23,567 nt of DNA from Saccoglossus kowalevskii (GCF_000003605.2 NW_003128369.1:568108-591674); one strand, 5' to 3'. Shown: positions 1 to 9,563, numbered from the stretch's first letter. A program made the numbers and translations. Notes: generated from the sequence alone by a model not told the origin.

Positions 1-311
1 GTCACCGCGATTGAGTGATAAAAATCGAGTGCAGCAATCGGGGTTGATCTTCCCGACGTACGCCGTGACTTGTTTTGTCACATTGTGCCGTGCGTGCAAT
101 GGGCAAATTATTGCTACTCTAGTATTTTTTTTTGGATTGGAGGCTCTGCACCCCGGCTCTGCATCCTTGAAAGACTTCGCAACTTATTGCAGACATCCGT
201 TTTTATCACTGTCTTTGTATGGCTAACAAAAGCGGGATTACCTTTCGATCAATACATGTTATTGTTTTAAATTCGTGCAAGACGAGACTGACACTTGTAA
301 ACAAAGCAATA
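1..311. other. No gene seen at the left edge
   Basis: Non-coding by eye. Short open frames on both strands lack coding character and most begin at non-ATG codons. The sequence is slightly richer in G+C than what follows and could be the tail or flank of something outside the window, but nothing here identifies it. Confidence 0.4.
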
Positions 312-384
312 AGCATCACGGGCGAGTGACCAAGCGTCACGGACAAAGGGCAAGCATCACGGCCGAGTGTCCAAGCGTCACGGT
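312..384. repeat. 41-bp tandem duplication
   Basis: Two copies of a unit beginning AGCATCACGG start at 312 and 353, an exact 41-bp offset. They share the order AGCATCACGG, CGAGTG, CCAAGCGTCACGG with few mismatches. The second copy runs into a perfect 12-bp palindrome, CACGGTACCGTG, at 379-390. The block is CpG-rich in an AT-rich setting. Function unknown. Confidence 0.85.
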
Positions 385-490
385 ACCGTGTCGCTTCAGC
401 GGCCTGGGGAGAACACTGTGTTACATGAAGTGTGTGTAAAGTTTTAACACAATAGGAAAATGGCTCCAAAAACAGCATTCGTTGAAAAAA

Positions 491-775
491 AAAATGGCCA
501 TCAGTCAGCCATTTTGAATAAATCTAAGAAAAAAAAACCCAATATGTTCAATGGAAGTACAAAGTTTGAAAGAAGTATATTCATGCACAGCCGAGATACA
601 GTTCTGGAATGGCAGAAATGATTGATTTCTATGAATTTTTAGCACTAAAATGGCCGCCATTCAGTCATCTTGAAATGAAACATGAAAACAATGTGTGATG
701 CATGTGCAAGTTTGAATGTGATCGGTCAAAACATGTCAGAGATACGACCCTGGAACTGCATTTGTTAAAACAAAA
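491..775. repeat. Dispersed repeat, two direct copies about 156 bp apart
   Basis: Copy one starts at 491 (AAAATGGCCATCAGTCAGCC) and copy two at 647 (AAAATGGCCGCCATTCAGTC). Each is followed at matching distance by a CAAAGTTTGAA or CAAGTTTGAA word, a GAGATAC word and a CTGGAA word, so homology extends over more than 100 bp and is not limited to the first motif. A weaker relative of the first part lies near 3820-3925. There is no open frame and no recognised terminal structure. It may be an old non-autonomous element or a local duplication. Confidence 0.6.
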
Positions 776-1385
776 CGAGTTTGCTGTGCGAACGTTTGCG
801 TTCAGCGACTATGATTCTATTTCCATCACGCCCTGACATCAGTAAGAAAATGTGATGTAATCTGACATGAAGTGTCTGGAAAAATACAAAACTACTGAAA
901 AACAGCATTAGAAGACACAGTAACCTAATACTAGTCTTCCTTCGGTACAACAGTGTTTGTACATGTATTGAAAATATCATGTACTGAAAGTTTGATTGCA
1001 AACAAGATAAAAACAAACTACCGATATGCACTGGAATATCACGAAAAGAATTGTTGACAGCTTGAAAGCATATCCCTGCATACACTATCATTGTGCTTGG
1101 TTTCATATCACCATGCATGCTTCAAAGTATTTGTTTTCAAAAGATAAGCTGAGCACTGAAGAAGAATTTAACACTTTTTATGATAACAGCTCATTGTCGA
1201 AACATAGTTTACCCATTCGCGCCACCACATTAAACATCGCACTCTTGAATAGGCGTCAATTCAAATTAGTCTCTAATCTAGGCGTCAGGAAAGATTGAAA
1301 TCTTCAAAAAATGATGCCTTAATTTGAAATTAAACGGTATATCTTTTTCTGAAAAATGTGGTAGTTGTTTGGTTTGTGAAAGTTT
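776..1385. other. No gene seen
   Basis: AT-rich stretch with two overlapping opposite-strand open frames of about 90-117 codons. Neither has recognisable motifs or splice context, and lengths of this order are expected by chance at this base composition. Confidence 0.4.
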
Positions 1386-1510
1386 GGGGTGCAGCTTATA
1401 ATGCAGGGTTTCCCTGGGATCAAAACTTGTCAATTTCAACAAGAAACAATGTCTCAAGTTAGGGGTGCGGCTTCTATTAAAGCTGCGGCCTCAATTACAA
1501 TTTTTATGGT
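1386..1510. repeat. Degenerate family B MITE fragment
   Basis: Contains GGGGTGCAGCTTATAATGC near 1386 and GGGGTGCGGCTTCTATTAA near 1462, then AGCTGCGGCCTC. The GGTGCGGCTTCTATTA word is the diagnostic internal repeat of the family B elements at 5643-6038 and 9380-9563. The ends are not clear, so this looks like an old truncated copy. Confidence 0.45.
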
Positions 1511-1745
1511 AGCTTGCATTTACACATTCGAGAAGAAATTGAGGTCAAATAATATTATGTTTATTTAATCTTTTCACCACCAGTTCCCTCTTTTCATCAC
1601 AAATTCACAAAATAGTCCCGTATAGTCTTGCACTTTCCTTCAGAAGACTAGGACAAAAATATCCAAATTTTTTAAGTAAAAACTGAAAATAGACTCAAAT
1701 TTTGTCTGTTGGCTCTATAACTAGGGTTCATTTCGAGGAATATTG

Positions 1746-1763
1746 AAAAAAAAAAAAAAAAAA
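1746..1763 (+). repeat. Poly-A run (18 A)
   Basis: Uninterrupted A homopolymer. Nothing upstream looks like a LINE or SINE body that would explain it as a retroposon tail, so it is listed only as a simple repeat. Confidence 0.9.
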
Positions 1764-1882
1764 GGGGCAGACAAATTTGGGTGAGAAATCTGGTGGTGAA
1801 AGGGTTAAATTCATAGCTCATTTCCATGAAAACATACGTTAATGAATGATAACGTATTTCAGCCAATCACTACATTTCTAAC

Positions 1883-2256
1883 TTAAAGTGCCTGTGCAAT
1901 GCTCACCCACACGCTTCCCATTTTAGATCTGTGCCCCACTGAAATGGGCAATTATTGATTTTTTGGCTGAAGATGATTACTCGTATCCAAGTAAATTTGA
2001 GATATTTCCCGTGCTGTAGCCACGCCCACCTATCCTGAAAGTCGACTGTTTCCGGATTTCCGACTCTCGCCGAAAGAGCGCCACCAAATGCTAAAATATG
2101 AGCGGAATCCATACCACTGGGCCATACTTTTATGTCACTGTCATCCAACAAACTTTTAAACGATAAACATTTTTTGATCGGAGTTTCTTTTTTTTTTTTT
2201 ATCTAATTTATTTTTGAGAGAGCAATTTTTAGAAGTTGTTTTCACAACAAACATTT
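1883..2256. promoter_or_regulatory. CpG-richer 5' flank of the THAP exon, possible transposon end
   Basis: This stretch has visibly more CpG than its surroundings (words such as GTCGAC, CTCTCGCCG, GAGCGCC at about 2040-2085). It carries a long T run (13 T, 2188-2200) just before the THAP start. It begins at a TTAA (1883-1886) followed by AGTGCCTGTGCAATGC. A TTAA boundary beside a THAP coding piece fits a Kolobok-type DNA transposon, whose transposases carry THAP domains and which duplicate TTAA on insertion. No matching inverted end was found downstream, so a plain promoter or 5'UTR is equally possible. The opposite strand is open from 2151 to 1903 but begins at TTG and shows no known motif. 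Confidence 0.3.
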
Positions 2257-2606
2257 ATGATGGTTAAACGTTGTGTTGTGGGCGGTTGCAGTAATGCGTA
2301 TAGTCATAGTGAAGGTATTTACACATTTCCAATCGATCCGAAGGTGCGAAATCGGTGGACGAAAGCCGTGAAAATAACGAGAAAAGGTTGGGGTGGATTT
2401 CCTCCTTACAGTGTCATATGTAGTGTCCACTTCACCTCAGATTCTTTTTTTCGAAGAACTGTCCTTGTCCATGACAAAACAACTAGGTTTTAACAAGAAA
2501 GGCTGACAACTTAAACCTGGCGCAACACAAAGTTTTTCGAAAAAATAGATTCCGGACCAGCCCATGACCACTGAGGCGGATTTCAGAAGGGAGAGAGAGA
2601 CGTCGG
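2257..2606 (+). pseudogene. Decayed THAP-domain exon (DNA-binding C2CH zinc finger)
   Basis: The frame from the ATG at 2257 (or 2260) encodes a clear THAP finger. It has CVVGGC for the first cysteine pair, then TFP, then RWTKAVK with the conserved Trp, and CSVHFTSDSF for the C-x2-H half. THAP fingers bind DNA through a zinc site and occur in host nuclear proteins and in P-element and Kolobok type transposases. The KITRKGW segment before the second half resembles transposon-associated THAPs. The reading frame ends at 2493, but the next frame after a 7-T run (2445-2451) continues the family pattern with FEELSLSMTKQLGFN and then QLKPGATQSF, which matches the usual LKP-AVP tail. That frame also carries TGA at 2504 and TAG at 2546. 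It then stays open to a strong donor, CGG|GTAAGT, at 2606/2607. So there is one frame slip and two stops: a dead copy, unless the T run is a sequencing error and the stops are real polymorphic loss. Upstream TTG at 2236 is not needed as a start. Domain call is firm; host gene versus transposase is open. Confidence 0.8.
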
Positions 2607-2612
2607 GTAAGT

Positions 2613-4230
2613 GTTTCAAATGATTTGATTTTTTTTGCAATCCTGATTATCACTTTATAGAGACCACTTGTGTTATGTAAAAGGTAGCAGTAATTTTGAT
2701 AATGACGCGAAAACGAAGCGTCGGACAAACAGGAAATTACGCAGCCCTCAGGCTGTTTTCATTTTCGCAGGCTAAAAGTGTCTGAATTGTTCGGTGATTG
2801 GTGTTGAATGTCAAATTCACACCTTTGTTGCCTTTACTTGCAGCTTGGTCTGCGTAATAATTTATGGAATAAGAATCCGGGCTTGGGCTGTCATAGTATT
2901 TTTTTAATGTGATGTCATAATTATGAAAATCACGCTAAATCTGAATTTGTCTGTATGTGAGTCGCTCTCAATTATTTTTGTTATCCAATTAAACGCCGCC
3001 ATTCACGCAATTGTCCCCGTCATGACCCGATGCGTTCACCCATTACAACAAATTTGTTTCCACGCGGCAGTTATTTATTTAGTAACTGTGTTTTGTCGTT
3101 TTTTAATTATTTCTCTATTTTATTAATCACTATAATTTAATGTTTAGAATGTCAAAATATGTTCTCTTTTTATTTTAATTTTGAATGTGTTCTTTTTACT
3201 CAGACGATCGATGAAATAAAACAGTGTAGTGACGTGCCTAGTATTACCTGCTAAATAACAAGATGATTCAGGCGTCAAATTTGATTTTGTCCAGTGTCGG
3301 ATACCAGCGACAGTGTACAAACGTGCGCCGATGACGGTGACGATCACGGTGACTAGCTACACCAGACCGGACATATTTCGCATCTGACTCAACCCCATGC
3401 AACCAACTTGATACTATGTGTTCATTATGGTCCATTCTTCCTCGACGAACAAGTACATAAGTGACAATTTAGTCAAAGACGAGAAAACAGCACAAGAAAT
3501 TCGCCTTATTTACACATATCGGCAATGCAAGCTACCCAGCAACTTCCCCTTCTGACGTCACAGGGGGAATTTCTGTATGCAAATGAGAAGCTAATGATGA
3601 GCCTCATTTTAAAATACACAAAAATAAAGTTGCTGTAGACTGAGTTTAAAACGCATTTTTTCACTTAAAAAAAAAATTTATGCTTAGAAACATAAAAATT
3701 AATAATATTTATGTATCAATGGATAATTTTAGGTGTGAAAATAGCAGCCATTTCACAGGCAGTATTCTGGAAAATAACTCTACGGTATCAACAGACATGA
3801 CAGATAATACAACCAAACATATGTCTGTGCCAAGTTGAAATAAAATCAATATATATATATATGATATATGGAACAATTAGTGGATTTTTATGAGAAAAAT
3901 GGCCATCGGTTGACTATATTGGATTTAATCTTTAAATCAGCGACAAAAAATTAATTACCAATAAAAAGGGACAGAAGGGTATCTCATTAAAAGAGTAATA
4001 TATCACAACATTTTTTTCAATCAATCAATTCAATTTTATGTGTAATTTAATTATTCAGTTGTAATTATTCGAATACACCATGCAAGTGGACACGGTGACT
4101 GCCACAGAAACCAATTAATCAAACATGTAAGGAACACTGCAAGGTAAACAAAGACTAGAGAGAAATGACCTTCATGACTGACTGAGTGTTTCCTTGCATA
4201 GGTACAATGTAGGAGTACTTAAGGATGGTT
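2613..4230. other. No gene seen; AT-rich spacer
   Basis: No convincing exon was found after the THAP donor, so the second exon, if it ever existed, is not visible here. The stretch contains a CRE-like TGACGTCA (3553-3560) with an octamer-like ATGCAAAT (3577-3584), an (AT)n run near 3850-3865, and a fragment related to the 491-775 repeat (about 3820-3925). Confidence 0.4.
3544..3584. promoter_or_regulatory. CRE palindrome plus octamer-like motif
   Basis: A perfect CREB/ATF site TGACGTCA (3553-3560) is flanked by TTCCCC on the left and GGGGAA on the right, forming an imperfect larger palindrome. Sixteen bases further is ATGCAAAT, the reverse complement of the POU octamer ATTTGCAT. Paired strong motifs in otherwise AT-rich DNA could be a regulatory element. 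No transcript start is visible beside it. Confidence 0.25.
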
Positions 4231-4735
4231 TTTAGACCTTTAATACTAAGACGGGCAGAATTATCACTCTTTAAAACTGTGAAGGGCGGAATAAGACCTC
4301 TAATACTGGAAGGGACGAAATTAGACCTCTGATACTGGAAGGGGCGGAATTAGACCTCTCTAATACTGGGAGGGGCAGAATTAGAATTAGACCTCTCTAA
4401 TACTGGGAGAAGCAGAATTAGCCCTCTCTAATACTGGAAGGGGTGGAATTAGCCCTCTCCAATACTGGGAGGGACGGAATTAGCCCTCTCCAATACTGGG
4501 AGGGGCCGAATTAGCCCTCTCCAATACTGGGAGGTGGGGAATTAAACCTCTAATGCTGGGAAGGGGCGGAATTAGACCTCTGATACTGGGAAGAGAAGAA
4601 TTAGCCCTCTCTAATACTGGGAAGAGAAGAATTAGCCCTCTCTAATACTGGGAGGAGAAGAATTAGTCCTCTCTAATACTGGGAGAAGAATTAGCCCTCT
4701 CTAATACTGGGAGGGACAGAATTAGCTCCGAGCCT
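4231..4735. repeat. Minisatellite, about 31 bp x 16 plus a partial unit
   Basis: Head-to-tail units of 28-37 bp, mostly 30-31, built on TTAGCCCTCTCTAATACTGG followed by a G-rich tail of the GAGGGGCGGAA type. I count 16 full units and a partial seventeenth. The outer units are diverged and the central ones (about 4430-4540 and 4600-4720) are nearly identical, as expected from repeated unequal exchange or slippage in the middle. The unit length is not a multiple of three and all frames are interrupted, so it is not coding. Confidence 0.95.
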
Positions 4736-5262
4736 GATTGTTACATCGGTGGAAATAGACACAAGATTTCCCACAAAACAAAAGAATTCAGAATAAATTT
4801 ATCAGCGTGTTTACTACACTATTCACTCAGATTGTTCCTGACCCACACTACCCTTTAACATAATAGAACATTCCAATGAAGAATGATCACTCAGTCTACA
4901 TTTGTACACGTTCATATATTCAAATGCTATTCAACGCACAGTTATGAGTCTTACAAAATCATTTCATGTCTTAAAGCAAATGTTTTTATATCTGAAGAAC
5001 ATTTTTATTAAAGACAATTTTAGTCTTTTTGTGAAGCAGCCTTCAACTAAATGTAGTGGTTAGAAAAATCAAACTCTTGCGTAAAAGTAACATGCACACG
5101 ATTTTCAATTCACATGCATGGACAAAAATAGGTAATTATGATTTAATATTTAATGTGAATTATAAATATCATAATTCCACAGGTGATAAAGTTAGTATTT
5201 GTTTGTTATAAGCTCGTCATCGATAGTACACCCATACAGTGAGTTGGTGTAAGAAGAGTGAA
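4736..5262. other. No gene seen
   Basis: AT-rich sequence with no open frame of note, no recognisable repeat ends and no splice-supported exon on either strand. Confidence 0.45.
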
Positions 5263-5409
5263 TACTGTAGAATACTTTATTTTCGCTTGGAATTTATTTT
5301 CGCTATTTTCGCTGAAAGGATGATTCCGTGAAAATAAATTCCATACGAAACGCCCAAAAAGCCTTTTCAGCAAAAATTTATTCTAGCGAAAATAAAGTAT
5401 TCCACAGTA
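5263..5409. mobile_element. Family A palindromic MITE (147 bp)
   Basis: Starts TACTGTAGAATACTTTATTT and ends with the inverse, AAATAAAGTATTCCACAGTA. The terminal inverted repeats continue inward with TTTTCGC-type words (GCGAAAATAAAG on the right), so most of the element folds on itself. The ends TA...TA fit a TA target-site duplication, as for Tc1/mariner-like transposons, but no transposase is present. Related copies lie at 14031-14228 (opposite orientation) and 12700-12905 (degenerate). Confidence 0.85.
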
Positions 5410-5642
5410 TTTCCCAAAGTAAGAGAAACTACATCAGGGAGTTGGGAGACTACTTACAATTACAATCCTTGTTATCACAATTCTTACTTTTAATGAGACT
5501 CGTAGTGATGTCAATTTATAATAAGATTTGTTTGTGCTTGGAGGTATGAAGAAATAAATATTGTCTCTATTGCTCTTGAAATACAACCTACGAACCAGAT
5601 CCAGGCGTCAAAAATCTCATAAACAATCTTGAATGCGTGTGC
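5410..5642. other. Spacer between two MITEs
   Basis: Non-coding. The open frame crossing it belongs partly to the repeats on both sides and has no family signature. Confidence 0.4.
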
Positions 5643-6038
5643 TACCGTAAAATCTGTATTAGAAGCTGCATCTCTAATAAAAGTCGCGCCCATTCTTTTT
5701 GAACAATTGAGAACCGAAAATTCACAATTTCTCATATGTGTAGATGCTCTAATAGAAGCTGCATCCCCTCTGTTTTATTGTACTATTTTAATAGAAGCCG
5801 TAGCTTCTAATTCAGATTTTACCAAAATTCACCATTTTTTATATGTGTAGATGCTCTAATAGAAGCCGTGTCGCCTCTGTTGTATTGTACCATTTTAAAA
5901 GAAGCCACAGCTTCTACCAGTAAAACAGATTTTACTAAAATTCACCATTTCTCCTATGTGTTGATAGAAGCCTCATTCCCTCTGTTGTATTGTACTATTT
6001 TAATAGAAGCCGCAGCTTCTAATACAGATTTTACAGTA
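5643..6038. mobile_element. Family B MITE, internally expanded (396 bp)
   Basis: Begins TACCGTAAAATCTGTATTAG and ends AATACAGATTTTACAGTA, an inverted repeat of about 18 bp with TA at both ends. The 184-bp relative at 9380-9563 shows the basic form. Here the right half is present three times: the TTCACAATTT or TTCACCATTT word falls at 5721, 5828 and 5941 (steps of 107 and 113 bp), each followed by a (C/A)TATGTGT(A/T)GAT word, AATAGAAGCC-type words and a TGTACTATTTTAATAGAAGC-like end. It therefore combines a MITE with a small tandem array. Open frames crossing it arise from the stop-poor GAAGCCGC repeats and are not taken as genes. Confidence 0.85.
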
Positions 6039-7770
6039 CTCACTAAGCACCCCTCTTGCACTGAGTGGATGACTCCTTCCACGGTGTAACAGCAAAGGCA
6101 GATCTTCTTCATACTGACATACAGTTGCTCAATGGGAAACGATTACTAATCCCAAAGTAAAGCATGAACATGTTCACGTCGTCTTCTGAATAGCAACGTA
6201 ATACCCAAACTTCCTGTCAGATTAGCCTGACTGACAGACGGTACATTTTTTTTCCATTTCATTCAATTTTATCCATTTTAGTCTAGGTAAATATATGCCT
6301 TGACTTCTAAATCTGTCTAAACTGATTTATGGTTAAAGGGATATAAATTAGAGACGAATCAAACGACTGGTAAGCGCTTCATCAAAAACAAGTAGTAGCA
6401 ATGAGTAAATTATACATATTAAACTTTGTACTCTCTTTAAGACTGTCCTGCTCTTCATAGTGCGATTCACACTACTATCACAGAGCTGGTGTGACGTGAA
6501 ATTCTAGATATTTTTAACAAAATAAAACGAGTGAGTGTTTTCTATGAACACAACAATTGTACGGCCAGTCAACTTTTGTCAACGCCTTCCACCAAATCTA
6601 CTTAATTGTTTCAGTGACGAACTTTAATAAAATTTTGAATATTTGGTCAAAATTCAAAATGTATGAGCAATATTGTATTCGACTCAAACAAAAAGGGTTT
6701 TATTAATTTGATAAAAATTAAGTAATCCCAATTCAACTTTGACCTTTTGCCAATGGTCAACTCCAGCTACATACATACAAGCATGCTATAACACACTTCA
6801 AAACAATTTTGACAAATTCTTTTTTTAATGCGGCCAAGAATAAGAAATTTACTTAATAAAAACATGTAAAGCTTCCAAACAATAAAATTTTGTCTCAGGG
6901 AGAAACCGTATTATACAGAGTATGAATAATTAAATATACTACACAAATCTAACTTATCACCATGGTGATGACCTAAGAATGAGTGCACCATAAAATTTTA
7001 CTATGTACAATGTAATTTTAATTGCCAATTGATGTAACATATGAAAAGTCATACAGCTGTGTCTCTAAGAATATAAATATAAACCTGCAACAGTCTTAAT
7101 CTGTAGGCACCAATGAAAAACAGGAATAATATGGTGTTGTCTGTATACTGCTTTTGGAGTATATCTAGAATGACTCTGATTGGCTAGATAGGAAGGCAGC
7201 GAGCATAATCCTTTATTATGTACTACTGTACAAAGGTTATCAAGACAAGTGTGTATTTAAGAGGCTGATGAAGTTTTCACTGATTCCATGCAACTGTGTA
7301 TTGTTTCAGTGTACAAAAATACACGAGTTATGCTAAAACTGTTGCCTGTTTCTTGGAAACTGAAACCACATCGACATCAACAATATGTAAAGCTGTACAG
7401 CCTGGAGAAGATATATTTTGTACATGTTATCGTTGTTTTTGAATAAATTGATCAACATGTTCACGTCTATATATGCATGATTGTAATTGGATCAGAAGTA
7501 GTTTTAATTTATGCAAGTAGGACCCAAACATGTATTTTTTTTTTCGGAGTTCTATCAATTGAGGTGATTATACATATATCAATGTTGCAGCTAACAAGAA
7601 ACTACAGGAATAAAACCTGCTATTAAACTCTGTATTACGGGTGTTAATTTGTCAATGTATCTATGATCGCTGTATGCTAGTTTCAGGGCCCCATTTCATT
7701 TAACCATGGTTGCAAACAGAATGTTTAAGATGCTGTATCACATTTGGACACGTTTTTTTTTTTTGCTGAA
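6039..7770. other. No gene seen; long AT-rich spacer
   Basis: About 1.7 kb with no sizeable open frame on either strand and no repeat ends I could pair. AATAAA-type words occur (for example near 7441) but in this composition they are expected often. The stretch before the minisatellite ends in a 12-T run (7753-7764). Confidence 0.45.
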
Positions 7771-8170
7771 ACAGCCACACTAACCCAGGAAATGTAAAAA
7801 CAGGCACACTAACCCAGGGAAGGCAGAAACAGCCACACTAACCCAAGAAACGTAAAAATGGCCACACTAACCAAGGGAAGGCAGAAACAGCCACACTAAC
7901 CCAAGAAACGTAAAAATGGCCACACTAACCAAGGGAAGGCAGAAACAGCCACACTAACCCAGGAAATGTAAAAACAGGCACACTAACCCAGGGAAGGCAG
8001 AAACAGCCACACTAACCCAGGAAATGTAAAAACAGGCACACTACCAAGGAAGGGCAGAAAGAGCCACACTAACCCAGGAAATGTAAAAACAGCCAAACTA
8101 ACCCAGGGAAGGCAGAAACAGCCACACTAACCCAGGGAAGGCAGAAAGAGCCATGCTAACCCTGGGAAAA
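7771..8170. repeat. Minisatellite of 29-bp units in 58-bp dimers
   Basis: Thirteen units and a partial one, all starting with an ACAGCCACACTAACCCA-like core. Two endings alternate: type 1 ends GGAAATGTAAAA or AGAAACGTAAAA, type 2 ends GGGAAGGCAGAA. The order is 1-2 repeated six times, then a further type 2 and a degenerate end. The alternation shows that the dimer is the unit that was amplified. Within it, ATGGCC-type and ACAGGC-type dimers form sub-blocks, a second level of order. Not coding. Confidence 0.95.
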
Positions 8171-9379
8171 CTTTTCACTAACTTGAATATCTGAAGTAAA
8201 ATAAACACTATACATTAAAGTGTTCATTTACAGTCGAATGGAAACCAGGAAATTCAATCTTACCCAGTTCGATTAATCAGAATCCAAGGCATCAATAAAT
8301 AGCTACTCTAAATAGCAAGTGCAAACCGTTCACCTTTAACATTACCAGGTAGTATCATGGCTTGGATAATTATCCATCATGGCTCTTGTATGCACAATAG
8401 ATCTAGTGTTCTTGTTCTTACTGGCAATGCTTAAAAAGAGAATCATCAGCATCATAAAATTGAAATGTATCAATGGCGAGAAAAAAAAAAACACTTAAAA
8501 GTGTAACCTGATGATATCTATTGTTCCCGGATTATAATTTTCAAGAAATTGCCACCCACAGGAATTTCAACTGTTTTGGTTAAGTAAAATCACTTGCGCA
8601 AAACATGATATGAAATTACATAAAATCATTAAAAAATAATAGTACATCAAAACAAGTTTTGAAGAAAATCACTTTCCAGTATTCTAAAAGGTGAACAGGA
8701 GAGAAATGTTCACAAAATATGGCACTGTATTGATTGAAGGACAATTTGAAATTGACGATATGAAGCAGATATTAAATGTTGGAAAGATGGAGCTGTAATA
8801 TAGGAAAAATCAAAATGATGATAAATAGAAGATATTATATGTTTGATGGTACAGAGTAAACAATGGGAAATTATGTCCAATTTGTCCAATATTGTCAAAA
8901 GAAATTATAATTAAATATACTTTTGTCAAAATAGGCGAGTGGTGATGCACGAGGAAAAGGATCCGTGCACAACGGCCTCACGACAGAACAACCCAAAGCC
9001 ACCTATGGGTTATCCTTAGGCCTAATTCGATCAGTTCTGGTGCATTTACGATATAACACAAGGTACACAGAATAATACAACACTGTTTCATTTACATATG
9101 TCATTTTCATTTTACTTTTTCATATGTTATTGATGGAGAGTTAAAAGTACATGAGGCTAGAAGGATAAGGGTTAATCGACCCTATACAATAAGCATTTTG
9201 GGTAATCCCCTCAGACGATTGTAGACTAGCATAGAGTGAGGATCTCGTAAGTTTAATTAATCCCTGATTTACACAATTTTTGTTACAGACGGGCAACTGA
9301 AGAAATATGAAATATAAATAGGTCTTGTTTATAAACATGTAAGCAATGAAACACTGTTGAAATTGTGGCGAAGAATGTT
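8171..9379. other. No gene seen; one GC-richer patch
   Basis: Mostly AT-rich. At about 8930-9060 the base composition changes sharply and there is a perfect 6-bp stem, TGCACG / CGTGCA, around an A/G-rich loop (about 8946-8971). The - strand reading of this patch has short coding-like runs but is interrupted by stops, so it may be a remnant of an older repeat or coding piece that I cannot assign. Confidence 0.35.
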
Positions 9380-9563
9380 TACTGTAAAATCTGTATTAAA
9401 AGCCGCGGCTTCTATTAAAATGGTACAATGCAACAGAGGAGATGCGGCTTCTATTAGAGCATCTACACCTATGCGACCTGATGAATTTTTGGGTCTCGAT
9501 TGTTCAAAAAGAATGGGTGCGGCTTCTATTGGGGATGCGGCTTCTAATACAGATTTTACGGTA
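9380..9563. mobile_element. Family B MITE, basic form (184 bp), inverted relative to 5643-6038
   Basis: Begins TACTGTAAAATCTGTATTAA and ends AATACAGATTTTACGGTA. The interior carries repeated GCGGCTTCTATTA words, themselves near palindromic. Read on the - strand it aligns without gaps to the first 180 bp or so of the 5643 element, and both are open in the same frame over about 60 codons (see findings). TA at both ends fits a TA target duplication. Confidence 0.85.

Noticed and set aside
206-478. 90-codon - strand frame as a gene
   Set aside because: It crosses the 41-bp tandem duplication and has no coding signature.
1746-1763. Poly-A tail of a retroposed copy
   Set aside because: No recognisable body upstream and no flanking duplication.
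4231-4735. CRISPR-like regular repeats
   Set aside because: Units are contiguous with no unique spacers, vary in length, and the context is eukaryotic. It is a minisatellite.
5629-6089. Two 73-codon open frames on the + strand as genes
   Set aside because: They lie almost entirely within the family B MITE and are explained by its repeated stop-poor words.
7436-7450. AATAAA as a poly-A signal marking a gene end
   Set aside because: The word is frequent at this base composition and no coding exon lies upstream.
6167-7468. Shared 14-mer AACATGTTCACGTC near 6168 and 7455
   Set aside because: No similarity in the flanks, and the core is a simple palindrome; probably coincidence.
7771-8170. Possible tandem-repeat protein or CRISPR
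   Set aside because: 29-bp units shift frame and carry stops; there are no spacers.
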